Source: Corallococcus interemptor (GTDB lineage Bacteria; Myxococcota; Myxococcia; Myxococcales; Myxococcaceae). From it: a DNA stretch of 50,248 nt. This document shows, piece by piece, positions 39,460-48,769 of the stretch (its first letter is position 1; each line of letters opens with the position of its first letter). The stretch is from NCBI RefSeq assembly GCF_003668875.1, contig NZ_RAWM01000056.1, positions 1 to 50,248 on the forward strand. The letters are read 5' to 3'. Below the pieces are notes generated by a model. It was not told the DNA's origin and did not search any database. It was given only the letters and a program-made list of their open reading frames with translations. The position numbers and the translations under genes are program-made.

Positions 39460-41525
39460 GCGGCTCCGGGGAGTTCGCCGAGTTCCTCCCCGCGTACCTG
39501 GCGGAGGCGGATGAGCTGTTGGCCTCCGCGCAGAAGGACCTGCTGGCGGTGGAGGAGGCCGTACGCAAGGGGCAGGCCCAGCCCCGCGCCGTGCGCGAGC
39601 TGTTCCGCGCGCTGCACACGTTGAAGGGCCTGTCCGCCATGGTGGACGTGGAGCCCGTGGTCTCCCTGTCGCACTGGATGGAGGCGTCCTTAAGGCTGGC
39701 GGATCAGGCCGGCGGCCGGCTGCCCGAGTCCAGCGTGGAGCCGCTGGTGGAGGGCCTGCGCGCCATCGAGCTGCGCGTGCGGCAGCTGGGCGCCGGCAAG
39801 GCCGCGTCGCCCGCGCCCGCGAACCTGCTGGAGCGGCTGGAGGCGCTGGGCCCGCAGGTGCGGGACGCCGCTCCCCGGCGCGCGCGGGCCGTGAAGCTGG
39901 ACGCGGAGGCCGCGTTCGCCTCCCGCCTGGCCCCGTCCGAGCGCGAGCAGCTGGAGGGCGGGCTCGCGGGGGGACAGCGCGCGCTGCGGCTGGACTTCGT
40001 GCCCTCGGCGGAGCGCGCCGCGAAGGGGCTCAACATCAACACCGTGCGCGAGCGGGTGGCGAAGCTCGCGGACATCGTGAAGGTGCTGCCCCTGTCCGGC
40101 GCCGCCGCGGGGGGCGCGTCGCTCGCGTTCGCGCTCCTCATCATCACCCGCGCGGAGGACGCCGCGCTGCTGGACGCCGTGGGCGGCCCGCCCGCCGTGG
40201 TGCGCTCGCTGGAGGCGCCCGCGCCCGAGGAAGGCCCGTCTTCGGACGCGGCCCCGGACGCGGGCGGCCTGCCCGGCGGCGCCATCCTCGAAGAGGAGCT
40301 GGACGAGCCGGAGGTGCGCCGGGGCGGGGGCCTCTTGCGCGTGGAGGTGTCCCGGCTGGACGAGGCCATGGAGTGGCTGGCGGCGCTGGTCGTCAACCGC
40401 TCCCGGCTGACGCGCGCGGTGGCGGCGCTCACCCAGGCGGGCGCGCCCACGCGGGAGCTCAACGCCATCCTCCAGGAGAACGGCCGGCAGCTGCGCGACC
40501 TGCGCTCGGCCATCCTGCGGCTGCGCATGGTGCGCGTGGGCGACGTGCTGGAGCGGCTGCCCCTGCTGGTGCGCGGCCTGCGCCGCGCCACGGGCAAGGC
40601 GGTGCGGCTGGAGCTGGACGTGGGCGACGCGGAGCTGGACAAGGCGGTGGCGGACCGGCTGCTGCCCGCGCTGGTGCACCTGGTGCGCAACGCCGTGGAC
40701 CACGCGCTGGAGTCCCCCGAGGAGCGCCAGGCCGCGGGCAAGCCCCCCGAGGGACTGGTGCGCCTCACCTGCCACACGCGCGCCAGCGCCCAGCTGGAGC
40801 TCACCCTGCGCGACGACGGGCGCGGCGTGGACGCGAATACGGTGGCGAAGGCGGCGAACGCCCCCGTGCCGGACTCCGCGGACGCGCTGCTGGACCTCCT
40901 GTGCCGGCCCGGCCTGTCCACGCGCCAGGAGGTCACTCGCACCAGTGGCCGCGGCATGGGCATGGACATCGTGCGGCGCATCGTCGTGGAGCAGCTGGGC
41001 GGCGAGCTGCGCATGGACACGCGCAAGGGCGTGGGCACGACCTTCACGGTGTTCGTCCCCCTCACGGTGACGCTGATGGACGCCATCGTCTTCGAGTGCG
41101 CGGGCCGCCGGTACGCGGTCGCGGTGGGCACGGTGGAGGAGCTCATCGACGTCGTGGGCGTGGTGCGGCCCGCGGGCGCGGACGGCGTGGGGCTGGTGGA
41201 GCGCCGGGGCGCGGCGGTGCCGCTGGTGTCGCTGGCGCGGCTGCTGGACGCGTCCGTGGACCCGGGCGCGGTGGGGCAGGGCGCCAAGGCCCTCATCGTG
41301 CGCCAGCGCGGGGAGCCGGTGGCCTTCGCGGTGGACCGGCTCGTGGGACAGCAGGAGATTGTCTTGAGGCCGCTGGAGGATCCGCTGGTGCGCGTGCCGG
41401 GCGTGGCGGGCGCCACGGACCTGGGTGACGGCCAGCCCACGCTGGTGCTGGACCTGGGCGCGCTGGGAGCCGCGCGCGCGGGCCGCCGCAAGCGGGCGCC
41501 GCGGTCTGGGGAGTGGGTGACATGA
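39456..41525 (+). CDS. cheA: CheA-family chemosensory histidine kinase
   Basis: 689 residues from GTG 39456, overlapping cheY by 4 nt. Hpt domain at about 1-115 with H54 in LFRALHTLKGLSAM. A P2-like region (about 155-240; RLDFVPSAERAAKGLNINTV). Dimerisation helices (about 285-355; LLRVEVSRLDEAMEWLAALV). ATPase about 360-520 with VHLVRNAVDHALE, LRDDGRGVD and TSGRGMGMDIVRR. The C-terminal CheW-like regulatory domain runs from about 530 to 675. All catalytic motifs are intact. It should phosphorylate CheY and CheB under control of the MCP via CheW. Confidence 0.95.
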   Translation: MSGSGEFAEFLPAYLAEADELLASAQKDLLAVEEAVRKGQAQPRAVRELFRALHTLKGLSAMVDVEPVVSLSHWMEASLRLADQAGGRLPESSVEPLVEGLRAIELRVRQLGAGKAASPAPANLLERLEALGPQVRDAAPRRARAVKLDAEAAFASRLAPSEREQLEGGLAGGQRALRLDFVPSAERAAKGLNINTVRERVAKLADIVKVLPLSGAAAGGASLAFALLIITRAEDAALLDAVGGPPAVVRSLEAPAPEEGPSSDAAPDAGGLPGGAILEEELDEPEVRRGGGLLRVEVSRLDEAMEWLAALVVNRSRLTRAVAALTQAGAPTRELNAILQENGRQLRDLRSAILRLRMVRVGDVLERLPLLVRGLRRATGKAVRLELDVGDAELDKAVADRLLPALVHLVRNAVDHALESPEERQAAGKPPEGLVRLTCHTRASAQLELTLRDDGRGVDANTVAKAANAPVPDSADALLDLLCRPGLSTRQEVTRTSGRGMGMDIVRRIVVEQLGGELRMDTRKGVGTTFTVFVPLTVTLMDAIVFECAGRRYAVAVGTVEELIDVVGVVRPAGADGVGLVERRGAAVPLVSLARLLDASVDPGAVGQGAKALIVRQRGEPVAFAVDRLVGQQEIVLRPLEDPLVRVPGVAGATDLGDGQPTLVLDLGALGAARAGRRKRAPRSGEWVT

Positions 41526-41968
41526 ACGTGCTGCACGTGCTGTTCAAGGTGGACGGGACGGAGTACGCGATGCCCGCGGCGGACGTGGTGCAGATGGAGT
41601 CCTTCACCGGCGCGACGCCGGTGCCCGGGGCCCCCTCCCACGTGGCCGGCCTGGTGCAGGTGCGCGGGCGGGTCATCCCGGTGGTGGATGCGCGCGTGCG
41701 CTTCGGCCTGCCGGCGGGGAAGCCGTCGCTGGATTCGCGGGTGGTGGTGGGGCAGCTGGGCGAGCGCACCGTGGGGCTCTTGGTGGACAGCGCCCGCGAG
41801 GTGTTGAAGCTGGACCCGCGCACCATCCAGCCGCCCCCACCCATGGTGGTGGAGGGCGCGAAGGGGTTCGTGAAGGCCGTGGCGCAGGTGGGCCCCCGGC
41901 TGGTGATGCTCATTGATTTCCCCCGGGTGGTGGGGGAGGAGGCGGCGGATGTCGACGGACAACGGTAG
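41522..41968 (+). CDS. cheW: CheW adaptor protein
   Basis: 148 residues from ATG 41522, overlapping the cheA stop (ATGA) and running 20 bp into the MCP gene. One CheW domain with [40 protein letters not shown] and [14 protein letters not shown]. It couples CheA to the receptor. No added domains. Confidence 0.95.
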   Translation: MNVLHVLFKVDGTEYAMPAADVVQMESFTGATPVPGAPSHVAGLVQVRGRVIPVVDARVRFGLPAGKPSLDSRVVVGQLGERTVGLLVDSAREVLKLDPRTIQPPPPMVVEGAKGFVKAVAQVGPRLVMLIDFPRVVGEEAADVDGQR

Positions 41969-44492
41969 CAGCGTGCGCAAGCTGGAGGACGCTCGCGCGC
42001 TGGCGGAGCGCGCCTCGCTCCAGGTCGCGGAGGGCGTGGGGCTGGTGAGGTCCACCGAGCAGCTGGCGACGAAGCTCGCGTCCGCGGGCAACGACCAGGC
42101 GGCGGCGGGCGAGCAGGTGAGAATCGCCATCGAGTCCGTGGCCGCGCAGGTGGAGCAGACGAGCACCGCCGTGCAGGCGCTGGTGCGCAGCCAGGTGTCC
42201 GTGGGCGAGGCGGCGAAGGGCGTGCAGCTGGAGGCGGAGACCAACGCGGGCACCATGCAGGAGGTGACGGCGTCGGTGTCCAGCGTGCGCAGGGAAGCGG
42301 GCACGCTCGCGTCCAGCGCGGACGTGACGGCCTCCACGCTGGAGGAGGTCGCGCGCTCGGTGAAGGGCGTGAGCGCCAACGCGGAGGACCTGGCCGCCTC
42401 CAGCGAGGAGCTGCTGGCGAGCATGCAGGAGATGACCGCCACGGTGGAGGACCTGGTGTCGCGCAACCAGACCAGCGCCGCCACCACGGAAGAGGTCGCC
42501 GCCACCATTGAAGAGATGTCCAAGGGCATCACCCGCCTCTCCCTGGACGCGCAGGGCGTGGGCGAGCGCATGGGCCAGGTGTCCGGCGCCGTGGTGTCGC
42601 TGGGCCGGACGCTCCAGGACGTGGTGCGTGACGCGTCCGCCATGGCCTCCAGCGTGGAGGAGACGGCCTCCACCACGGAGCAGGTGGCCCGCAGCGTGCG
42701 CGGCGTCGCGGAGCACACGCGCACCCTGGAGGCGAGCGCGGTCACCACCGCGTCCACCGTGCAGGAGGTGGCCGCCAGCGTGGAGGAGGTGGCCGCCACC
42801 GCGGAGAAGAACGCCGCCGTGGTGGACGCCAACGCGGCCACCATCGAGCAGCTGTCGCGCTCCGCCCAGGCGGTGGCCCGCGCGGCGGAGAGCATCAACG
42901 GCCTGGCGTCCACCAGCGCCACCGCGTCCTCGCAGCTGGAGTCCTCCACGCGGCGCGCGTCGCAGCTGACGGAGGAGGCGCGGCAGGCCGCCGAGCGCGT
43001 GGGCGCGAGCGCGCGCGAGGGCGGCGCCACCGTGACGCGCTCCATCGCGGGCTTTGGCCGCATCCGCCAGTCCATCGTGGAGTCGTCCGGGGTGATGAAG
43101 GAGATGGGCCGGCGCGCCGAGGAGATTGGCGACATCGTGCAGACCATCAACCTCATCGCGGACCGCACGAACCTGCTGTCGCTCAACGCCAGCATCGAGG
43201 CGGCGCGCGCGGGCGAGCACGGCCGCGGCTTCGCGGTGGTGGCGGAGGAGATCCGCGCCCTGGCGGACCGCGCGGCGGCGGCCAGCAGCGACGTGGCGAA
43301 GATTGTCCGGGGCCTGCAGACGACGGCGCGCGAGGCGGCGGTGGCCAACACGGAGGGCATGCGCGCGGCGGACGAGGGCGCGGCGCTGGCGGGCGACGCG
43401 GAGCGCGCGCTGGGCACCATCCTCAAGGGCGTGGACGATCTGGGAATGAACGTGCGCGAGGCGTCGCGCGCGTCGACGGAGCAGGTGCAGGCGGTGCAGG
43501 CGCTGGTGCAGGCCACGGCGAAGGTGAGCGAGCAGGGGCGGCTCATCGCCGCGTCCTCGGTGGAGCAGGCGCAGGCGGCGCAGGCGCTGGCCCAGAGCGG
43601 CACGGAGATGCGGCGCATGGCGCGGCAGACCACCCAGGCCACCCAGGACCAGGCCAAGGCGCTGCGCGACGCGGTGCGCTCCAACAACCAGCTGACGGAG
43701 GTGGCGGAGAAGGTGTCGCGCGCGATGCAGGAGCAGGCGCAGGCCGCCACGGACCTGGCCCGGGGCACCGCGCAGATGCGCCAGCTGGTGCAGGGCGTGA
43801 GCGCCGCGGTGATGGCGCAGGGCCAGCAGGTGGGCGCGCTGGGCGCGACGGCGCAGGAGGTGGCGGCCTCCACGCAGCGCACGCTCACCGGCATCGCGGA
43901 GCAGGCCAAGGCCGCGCAGGAGGTGGCCAAGGCCATGGAGGCCACGCGCAAGGAGGTGGCCCAGTCCACGCGCGCCATGGCGGAGCAGGCCCGCGCGCTC
44001 AAGCAGGGCGAGCTGGCCAGCCGTCAGGTGGCCACCCTGGCCAAGGAGGTGACGCGCGCCACGGAGGAGCAGGCCCAGGCGCTCACGTCGCTGGTGCGCG
44101 GCGCGGAGGAGGTGCGCCGGGTGGCCCGCTCCACGGCGCGCGCGCTGGATGAGCAGACCGAGGCGCTGTCGCTGCTCACCGCGTCCGCCACCAAGCAGGC
44201 CACGGGCGTGGCGGCGGTGGCGAAGGCCGCCGTGGATCAGGCGTCCATGAGCGAGCAGCTGGGCCGGTCCGTGGAGGACATGCGCGGCCGCGCCCGGGAG
44301 ATCGCCGGCACCACCGCGGAGCAGGCGCGCGCCATGGCCGTCACCGCCCAGGAGGTGAAGGAGGTGGCGGGCCGGCTGGGGCAGCTGTCGCGGCTGCACG
44401 GAGAACAGGTGGAGGGGTTGAGTCACCTGAGCGGCCTGTTGGGCGGCTCGGAGCCGGGGTCCGCCCGGAACACCCGGGAGCAGGCCACGTGA
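41949..44492 (+). CDS. Soluble methyl-accepting chemotaxis protein with extra-long coiled coil
   Basis: 847 residues from ATG 41949. There are no transmembrane segments and no recognisable ligand domain; almost the whole protein is helical heptad repeat rich in Ala, Gln and Glu, with recurring phrases such as [14 protein letters not shown] and QAAQALA. The signalling hairpin tip is at about 390-440 ([40 protein letters not shown]), so long helical arms lie on both sides. The arm after the tip is far longer than in classical MCPs and has its own repeats ([18 protein letters not shown]). It resembles cytoplasmic myxobacterial receptors, larger than FrzCD. Probable CheR and CheB targets are Glu/Gln pairs in the helices. 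Confidence 0.93.
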   Translation: MSTDNGSSVRKLEDARALAERASLQVAEGVGLVRSTEQLATKLASAGNDQAAAGEQVRIAIESVAAQVEQTSTAVQALVRSQVSVGEAAKGVQLEAETNAGTMQEVTASVSSVRREAGTLASSADVTASTLEEVARSVKGVSANAEDLAASSEELLASMQEMTATVEDLVSRNQTSAATTEEVAATIEEMSKGITRLSLDAQGVGERMGQVSGAVVSLGRTLQDVVRDASAMASSVEETASTTEQVARSVRGVAEHTRTLEASAVTTASTVQEVAASVEEVAATAEKNAAVVDANAATIEQLSRSAQAVARAAESINGLASTSATASSQLESSTRRASQLTEEARQAAERVGASAREGGATVTRSIAGFGRIRQSIVESSGVMKEMGRRAEEIGDIVQTINLIADRTNLLSLNASIEAARAGEHGRGFAVVAEEIRALADRAAAASSDVAKIVRGLQTTAREAAVANTEGMRAADEGAALAGDAERALGTILKGVDDLGMNVREASRASTEQVQAVQALVQATAKVSEQGRLIAASSVEQAQAAQALAQSGTEMRRMARQTTQATQDQAKALRDAVRSNNQLTEVAEKVSRAMQEQAQAATDLARGTAQMRQLVQGVSAAVMAQGQQVGALGATAQEVAASTQRTLTGIAEQAKAAQEVAKAMEATRKEVAQSTRAMAEQARALKQGELASRQVATLAKEVTRATEEQAQALTSLVRGAEEVRRVARSTARALDEQTEALSLLTASATKQATGVAAVAKAAVDQASMSEQLGRSVEDMRGRAREIAGTTAEQARAMAVTAQEVKEVAGRLGQLSRLHGEQVEGLSHLSGLLGGSEPGSARNTREQAT

Positions 44493-46858
44493 CCGGTTCA
44501 ACCGCGAAGCAACACCCGCTGTCGCTGTCCGCGGAGGACCGGGCCCGGGTGGAAGAGGTGGAGCGGCTGGCGCGCCAGGGTCCGGCGAGCCTGCCGGTGC
44601 TCGTGGCGGGCCTGGACGCGCCGTCGTGGGCGGTGCGCCGCGCCGTGGTGTCCGCGCTGGCGCGCCTGGGCAGCGCTTCCGTGGAGTCCTTGTGCGAGGT
44701 GCTGCGCCACCGCCGGGACAACGAGGCGCGCATCGCCGCCGCGGTGGACGCGCTGGTGGCCGCCACGGGTGAGGTGGAGGGGCCGGTGGAGGCGCTGGGG
44801 GACGACCCCAACCCGGCCATCGTCTGCGACGCGGCCCAGGTGCTGGGGCGCCGCCGCAGCCGGCAGTCCGTGCCGCTGTTGGCGCGGCTCATCGTCCACC
44901 CGGACGACAACGTGGCGGTGGCCGCGATTGAAGCGCTGGGCCGCGTGGGCGGCGGCGCGGCGGTGGACGCGCTCCTGTCCTCGCTGGGCAGCGGCAACTT
45001 CTTCCGCATCTTCCCCGCCATCGACGTGCTGGGCCGCTCGGGCGACCCCACCGTCGTGCCGGCGCTGATGGCGCTGTTGTCAGACCCCTTCTACGTCCTG
45101 GAGGCGGCGCGCGCCCTGGGCCGCACCGGCCAGGAGGCCGCGGTGCCCGCGCTGGTGGGCCTGCTCCAGCGCGGCAACGACGCGGTGGTGCGCGTGGCGG
45201 CGGTGGCGCTGGTCGAAATCCACGACGCGCAGGTGCAGCGCTTCGGCGGCGCGCGCACGGTGCCGTCGGTGCTGCGCTCGAGTTCCGCGGAGCCGCACCC
45301 CATTGGACGCCGGCTGGCCCAGGTCATCGCGGGCGCGGACGCGGGGGAGAAGACCGCGCTGGCGCGCCTGCTGGGCTGGGTGGGCGGCGCGGACGCGGCC
45401 ACGGGGCTCCTGAGGCTGTTGGATTCGCAGGACCTGGGCGTGTCGCGCGCGGCCGCGGCGGCGCTGGGCGAGCTGGGCGCGGAGGCGGACGCGCAGATAT
45501 TGCAGGCGCTGCGCGAAGGCGACAGCTCCCGCCGGCGGGTGCTGCTGCCCCTGGTGGGCAAGCGCTCCGCGGCGGTGCCGGACGTGCTGGTGTGCCTGGA
45601 GGACCGGGACGCGACGGTGCGCGCGCTGGCGGCGGAGACGCTGTCGCGCATCGGTGACACGTCCGCGGTGCCCGCGCTGTTCGCGCGCCTGTCGGACGAG
45701 GACCCGCGCGTGTCGCAGGCGGTGGTGGGCGCCATCCAGTCGCTGGGCAGCGACACGACGGAGACGCTGGCGCTGGAGGCGGCGCGCTCGACGGACGGGC
45801 GTCAGCGGCGGGCGGCGCTGCGCATCGTGGCGTACTTCGGCTACCCGCGCGGCCTGGACGCGCTGCTGGCCGCCATGCGGGATCCGGACGAGCGGCTGCG
45901 CGACGCGGCCATCTACGGCCTGCCCTTCATCGACGACCCGCGCGCGGTGGACGCGCTCCTGGCCGCCGCCAGCCACGAGTCGGAGCGCACGCGCGCCACC
46001 GCCATGCGCGCGCTGGGCCAGACGGACAAGCAGGCGCGCATCACCTCCACGCTGCTGGGCGGCCTGAACGACCGCGACCCGTGGGTGCGCTACTACGCGT
46101 GCCAGTCGCTGGGGAAGCTCAACGAGGAGGCCGCCGCGGACGCCATCGTCGCGCTGGCCAACGACGACGCGGGCCAGGTGCGGGTGGCGGTGGTGGACGC
46201 GCTGGCGCACATGCACACGGAGAGCGCCATGGCGGCGCTGCGCCGGGCGGCCTCGTCCGCGGACGCGGACGTGCGCCGCGCGGCCCTGCTGGGGCTGGGC
46301 GTGGCCCGGCGGCCGGACGCGCTGCCGGTGCTGCTGGAGGCGGTGCACTCGGAGGACCCGGCCACGCGGCTGGTGGCCCTGTCCGCCGTCGCGGAGTACG
46401 ACGCGCCGGAGACGCTGCCCGCGCTGCTTCGCGCCGCCGGGGACCGGGACGACAGCGTGCGCAGCGCGGCGGTGGGCTTCCTGGCCACGCGCACGGGCCC
46501 GCATGCGACGCAGCAGCTGGTGTCGCTGTTGGGGGACGTGATGCTGCGCGAACAGGTGGTGTCCGCGCTGGCGCTGCCGGTGGAGGGCCGGCTGCCCGGG
46601 CTGATGGCGGCGCTGGAGGCGGCGGACGACGCGACGGCGCCCCTGCTGGTGGCGGCGCTCGCGCGCATGCGCCGGGCGGACGCGCGGGCGGCGCTGATGC
46701 AGTCGCTCGTGGGCGCCAGTCCCGCGGGCCGCCGGGCCTCCGCGCCCGCCGTGGCGGCGCTGGGCACCGTGGAGGCGCGCGAGGCGCTGGACCGGGCCGC
46801 CCACCGTGACGAGGACCCGGAAGTGCGCCGGGCCTGCCTCCTGGCCCTGGGCCGCTGA
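44489..46858 (+). CDS. HEAT-repeat protein of the chemosensory operon
   Basis: 789 residues from GTG 44489, overlapping the MCP stop (GTGA). Apart from the first 25 residues it is a continuous row of 30-residue HEAT/PBS-lyase-type repeats, e.g. [59 protein letters not shown] and [20 protein letters not shown]. The superhelix should be a protein-binding scaffold. M. xanthus Che7 has a comparable HEAT partner (Cpc7), so the cluster may be of that type; this link is from memory. Its role could be to receive output from CheY or dock the receptor. Confidence 0.93.
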   Translation: MTGSTAKQHPLSLSAEDRARVEEVERLARQGPASLPVLVAGLDAPSWAVRRAVVSALARLGSASVESLCEVLRHRRDNEARIAAAVDALVAATGEVEGPVEALGDDPNPAIVCDAAQVLGRRRSRQSVPLLARLIVHPDDNVAVAAIEALGRVGGGAAVDALLSSLGSGNFFRIFPAIDVLGRSGDPTVVPALMALLSDPFYVLEAARALGRTGQEAAVPALVGLLQRGNDAVVRVAAVALVEIHDAQVQRFGGARTVPSVLRSSSAEPHPIGRRLAQVIAGADAGEKTALARLLGWVGGADAATGLLRLLDSQDLGVSRAAAAALGELGAEADAQILQALREGDSSRRRVLLPLVGKRSAAVPDVLVCLEDRDATVRALAAETLSRIGDTSAVPALFARLSDEDPRVSQAVVGAIQSLGSDTTETLALEAARSTDGRQRRAALRIVAYFGYPRGLDALLAAMRDPDERLRDAAIYGLPFIDDPRAVDALLAAASHESERTRATAMRALGQTDKQARITSTLLGGLNDRDPWVRYYACQSLGKLNEEAAADAIVALANDDAGQVRVAVVDALAHMHTESAMAALRRAASSADADVRRAALLGLGVARRPDALPVLLEAVHSEDPATRLVALSAVAEYDAPETLPALLRAAGDRDDSVRSAAVGFLATRTGPHATQQLVSLLGDVMLREQVVSALALPVEGRLPGLMAALEAADDATAPLLVAALARMRRADARAALMQSLVGASPAGRRASAPAVAALGTVEAREALDRAAHRDEDPEVRRACLLALGR

Positions 46859-46876
46859 GAAAAGAACCCACGGCCC

Positions 46877-47698
46877 ATGAGCGCGCTGCCGTTGTCCCCG
46901 CAGGTCCTGGCCATCCTGTCCATGCTCATCGAGCAGCGCTCGGGCCTGCACTACGGGCCCGAGGACCGGGAGCTGCTGGCGGAGAAGCTGTCCTCCCGGG
47001 CGCTGGATGCCGGGTTCGACTCGCTGCTCGACTACTATTATTTCCTCCGCTACGACCCGAAGGGGCCGGAGGCGCTGGCCTCCCTGGTGGAGGCGCTGCT
47101 CGTCCACGAGACGTACTTCTTCCGCGAGCCGCAGGCGCTGGAGGTGCTGGTGGACGAGCTGCTCGTTCCAGAGGTCCGCGCCGGCAGGAAGCCCCGGGTG
47201 TGGTGCGCGGCGTGCTCCACCGGCGAGGAGCCCCTCACGCTGGCCATGATGCTGGACGCGCGCGGCGTGCTGAATGACGTGTCCATCCTGGCCACGGACC
47301 TGAGCGCCCGGGCGCTGGAGCGCGCGAGGACGGGGGAGCACAACCTGCGCTGCCTGCGCGCGCTGCCCCCGGGCGTGATGGGGCGCTGGCTGGAGATGGT
47401 GGACGGCCGTCCCCGCGTGCGGCCGGACCTGATGGCCCGCGTGGAGTGGCGCCAGCTCAACCTGGTGGACACGCCGGGCTACCCGGAGCCGGAGAGCTGC
47501 ACCGCCGTCCTCTGCCGCAACGTGCTCATCTACTTCCAGGACGACACCGCGCGCCGCGTGGTGGACGGCCTCACCCGGACGCTGCGGCCCGGCGGGCACC
47601 TGGTGGTGGGCACCTCTGAGTCGCTGATGCGCTTCGGCACGGCGCTTCAGTGCGAGGAGCGCCGGGGCGCGTTCTTCTACAGCAAGGCGGGCCCATGA
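46877..47698 (+). CDS. cheR: CheR chemoreceptor methyltransferase
   Basis: 273 residues from ATG 46877. An N-terminal helical domain (about 10-70; EQRSGLHYGPEDRELL) precedes the Rossmann methyltransferase fold. LLVHETYFFREPQALEVL, VWCAACSTGEEPLTLAMML (SAM-binding), ATDLSARALERAR, CTAVLCRNVLIYF and FFYSKAG are typical of CheR. It should methylate glutamates in the MCP using S-adenosylmethionine. The stop overlaps the cheB start by 4 nt. Confidence 0.95.
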   Translation: MSALPLSPQVLAILSMLIEQRSGLHYGPEDRELLAEKLSSRALDAGFDSLLDYYYFLRYDPKGPEALASLVEALLVHETYFFREPQALEVLVDELLVPEVRAGRKPRVWCAACSTGEEPLTLAMMLDARGVLNDVSILATDLSARALERARTGEHNLRCLRALPPGVMGRWLEMVDGRPRVRPDLMARVEWRQLNLVDTPGYPEPESCTAVLCRNVLIYFQDDTARRVVDGLTRTLRPGGHLVVGTSESLMRFGTALQCEERRGAFFYSKAGP

Positions 47699-48735
47699 CG
47701 TTGCGCGTGCTGGTGGTGGACGACTCGGCGTTCGCGCGCAAGGTGCTGCGCAAGGTGCTGTCGGATGCGGAGGGGCTGGAGGTGGTGGGCACCGCGCGCG
47801 ACGGGCTGGACGCCCTGGAGCGCGTGGCGGAGCTCAAGCCGGACGTCATCACCCTGGACCTGGTGATGCCGTCGCTGGACGGGGCGGGCTTCCTGCGCGC
47901 GCTGGCCGGCATGCCGGAGGCGCCGCGCGTGGTGGTGGTGAGCAGCGCGGGCGCGGACAGCGACCTGGCCGTCTCCGCGCTCCAGGCGGGCGCGGTGGAC
48001 CTGGTGCACAAGCCCACGGCGCTCGCCACGGACCGGCTCTACGAATTGAGCGCGGAGCTGGTGGAGAAGGTGCGCGTCGCGGGACGCGCGGTGCCGCGCT
48101 ACGCGCAGGAGCTGGCGGAGGCCGCGAAGGCCCCGGAGGCCCCGCCCATGAAGCCCCTGCCCGCGGCGTCCCCGAAGCTGCTGGCGGTGGGCACGTCCAC
48201 GGGCGGGCCGCAGGCGCTGACGCGGCTGTTGTCCGCGCTGCCCAGGGACTTCCCGGCGCCGGTGGTGCTCGCGCTGCACATCCCCGCCGGCTACACGGAG
48301 GCCGTGGCGAAGCGGCTGGACTCGCAGAGCGCGCTGGAGGTGGTGGAGGCGAGCGACGGCATGGAGCTGGTGCCCGGCCGCGCGGTGCTGGCGCGCGCGG
48401 GGTACCACCTCAAGGTCGTGCGGCACGGGTCGCTCAACCTGGTGCGCCTGGACCGCCATCCGCTGGGCACCCCGCACCACCCCTCCGTGGACGTGCTCTT
48501 CCAGAGCGTGGCGCAGGTGTGGGGCAGGGACGCGCTGGCGCTGGTGCTCACCGGCATGGGCGAGGACGGCCTCAAGGGCGCGCAGGCCGTGCGGGCCGCC
48601 GGCGGCGTGGTGCTCACGGAGGACGAGTCCTCCTGCGTGGTGTACGGCATGCCGCGCGCGGTGGCGGAGGCCGGCCTGTCCAACGGCAGCGCGCCGCTGA
48701 ACGAACTGGTGCCGCTCATCTCCCGCTTCGTCTGA
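47695..48735 (+). CDS. cheB: CheB chemoreceptor methylesterase/glutaminase
   Basis: 346 residues from ATG 47695, overlapping the cheR stop. Receiver domain (about 1-125) with D9/D10, phospho-acceptor D55 (VITLDLVMPSLDG) and Lys in LVHKPT. Linker, then the methylesterase (about 160-346) with the catalytic Ser region LLAVGTSTGGPQALTRLL, His in LALHIPAGYTEAVAKRL and Asp in LVLTGMGEDGLKG. It opposes CheR; phosphorylation by CheA would relieve autoinhibition. It is the last gene of the operon, followed by hairpins. Confidence 0.95.
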   Translation: MTLRVLVVDDSAFARKVLRKVLSDAEGLEVVGTARDGLDALERVAELKPDVITLDLVMPSLDGAGFLRALAGMPEAPRVVVVSSAGADSDLAVSALQAGAVDLVHKPTALATDRLYELSAELVEKVRVAGRAVPRYAQELAEAAKAPEAPPMKPLPAASPKLLAVGTSTGGPQALTRLLSALPRDFPAPVVLALHIPAGYTEAVAKRLDSQSALEVVEASDGMELVPGRAVLARAGYHLKVVRHGSLNLVRLDRHPLGTPHHPSVDVLFQSVAQVWGRDALALVLTGMGEDGLKGAQAVRAAGGVVLTEDESSCVVYGMPRAVAEAGLSNGSAPLNELVPLISRFV

Positions 48736-48769
48736 CGAAGCGGGCCCTCGCCTTCAGTGGTGCGAGGGC
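48722..48769. terminator. Tandem hairpins between convergent genes (bidirectional terminator)
   Basis: First stem: 9 bp perfect, 48722-48730 with 48736-48744, spanning the cheB stop. Second stem: 8 bp, 48744-48751 with 48762-48769, spanning the stop of the convergent kinase. The two share one base and cannot both be fully formed if extended. There is no T-run. The position between converging operons favours a two-way termination role. Confidence 0.5.

Noticed and set aside
39704-44002. 1432-residue minus-strand frame opposite cheA/MCP
   Set aside because: It is a Ser/Ala/Thr-rich mirror of the MCP heptad repeats; the plus-strand genes are certain.
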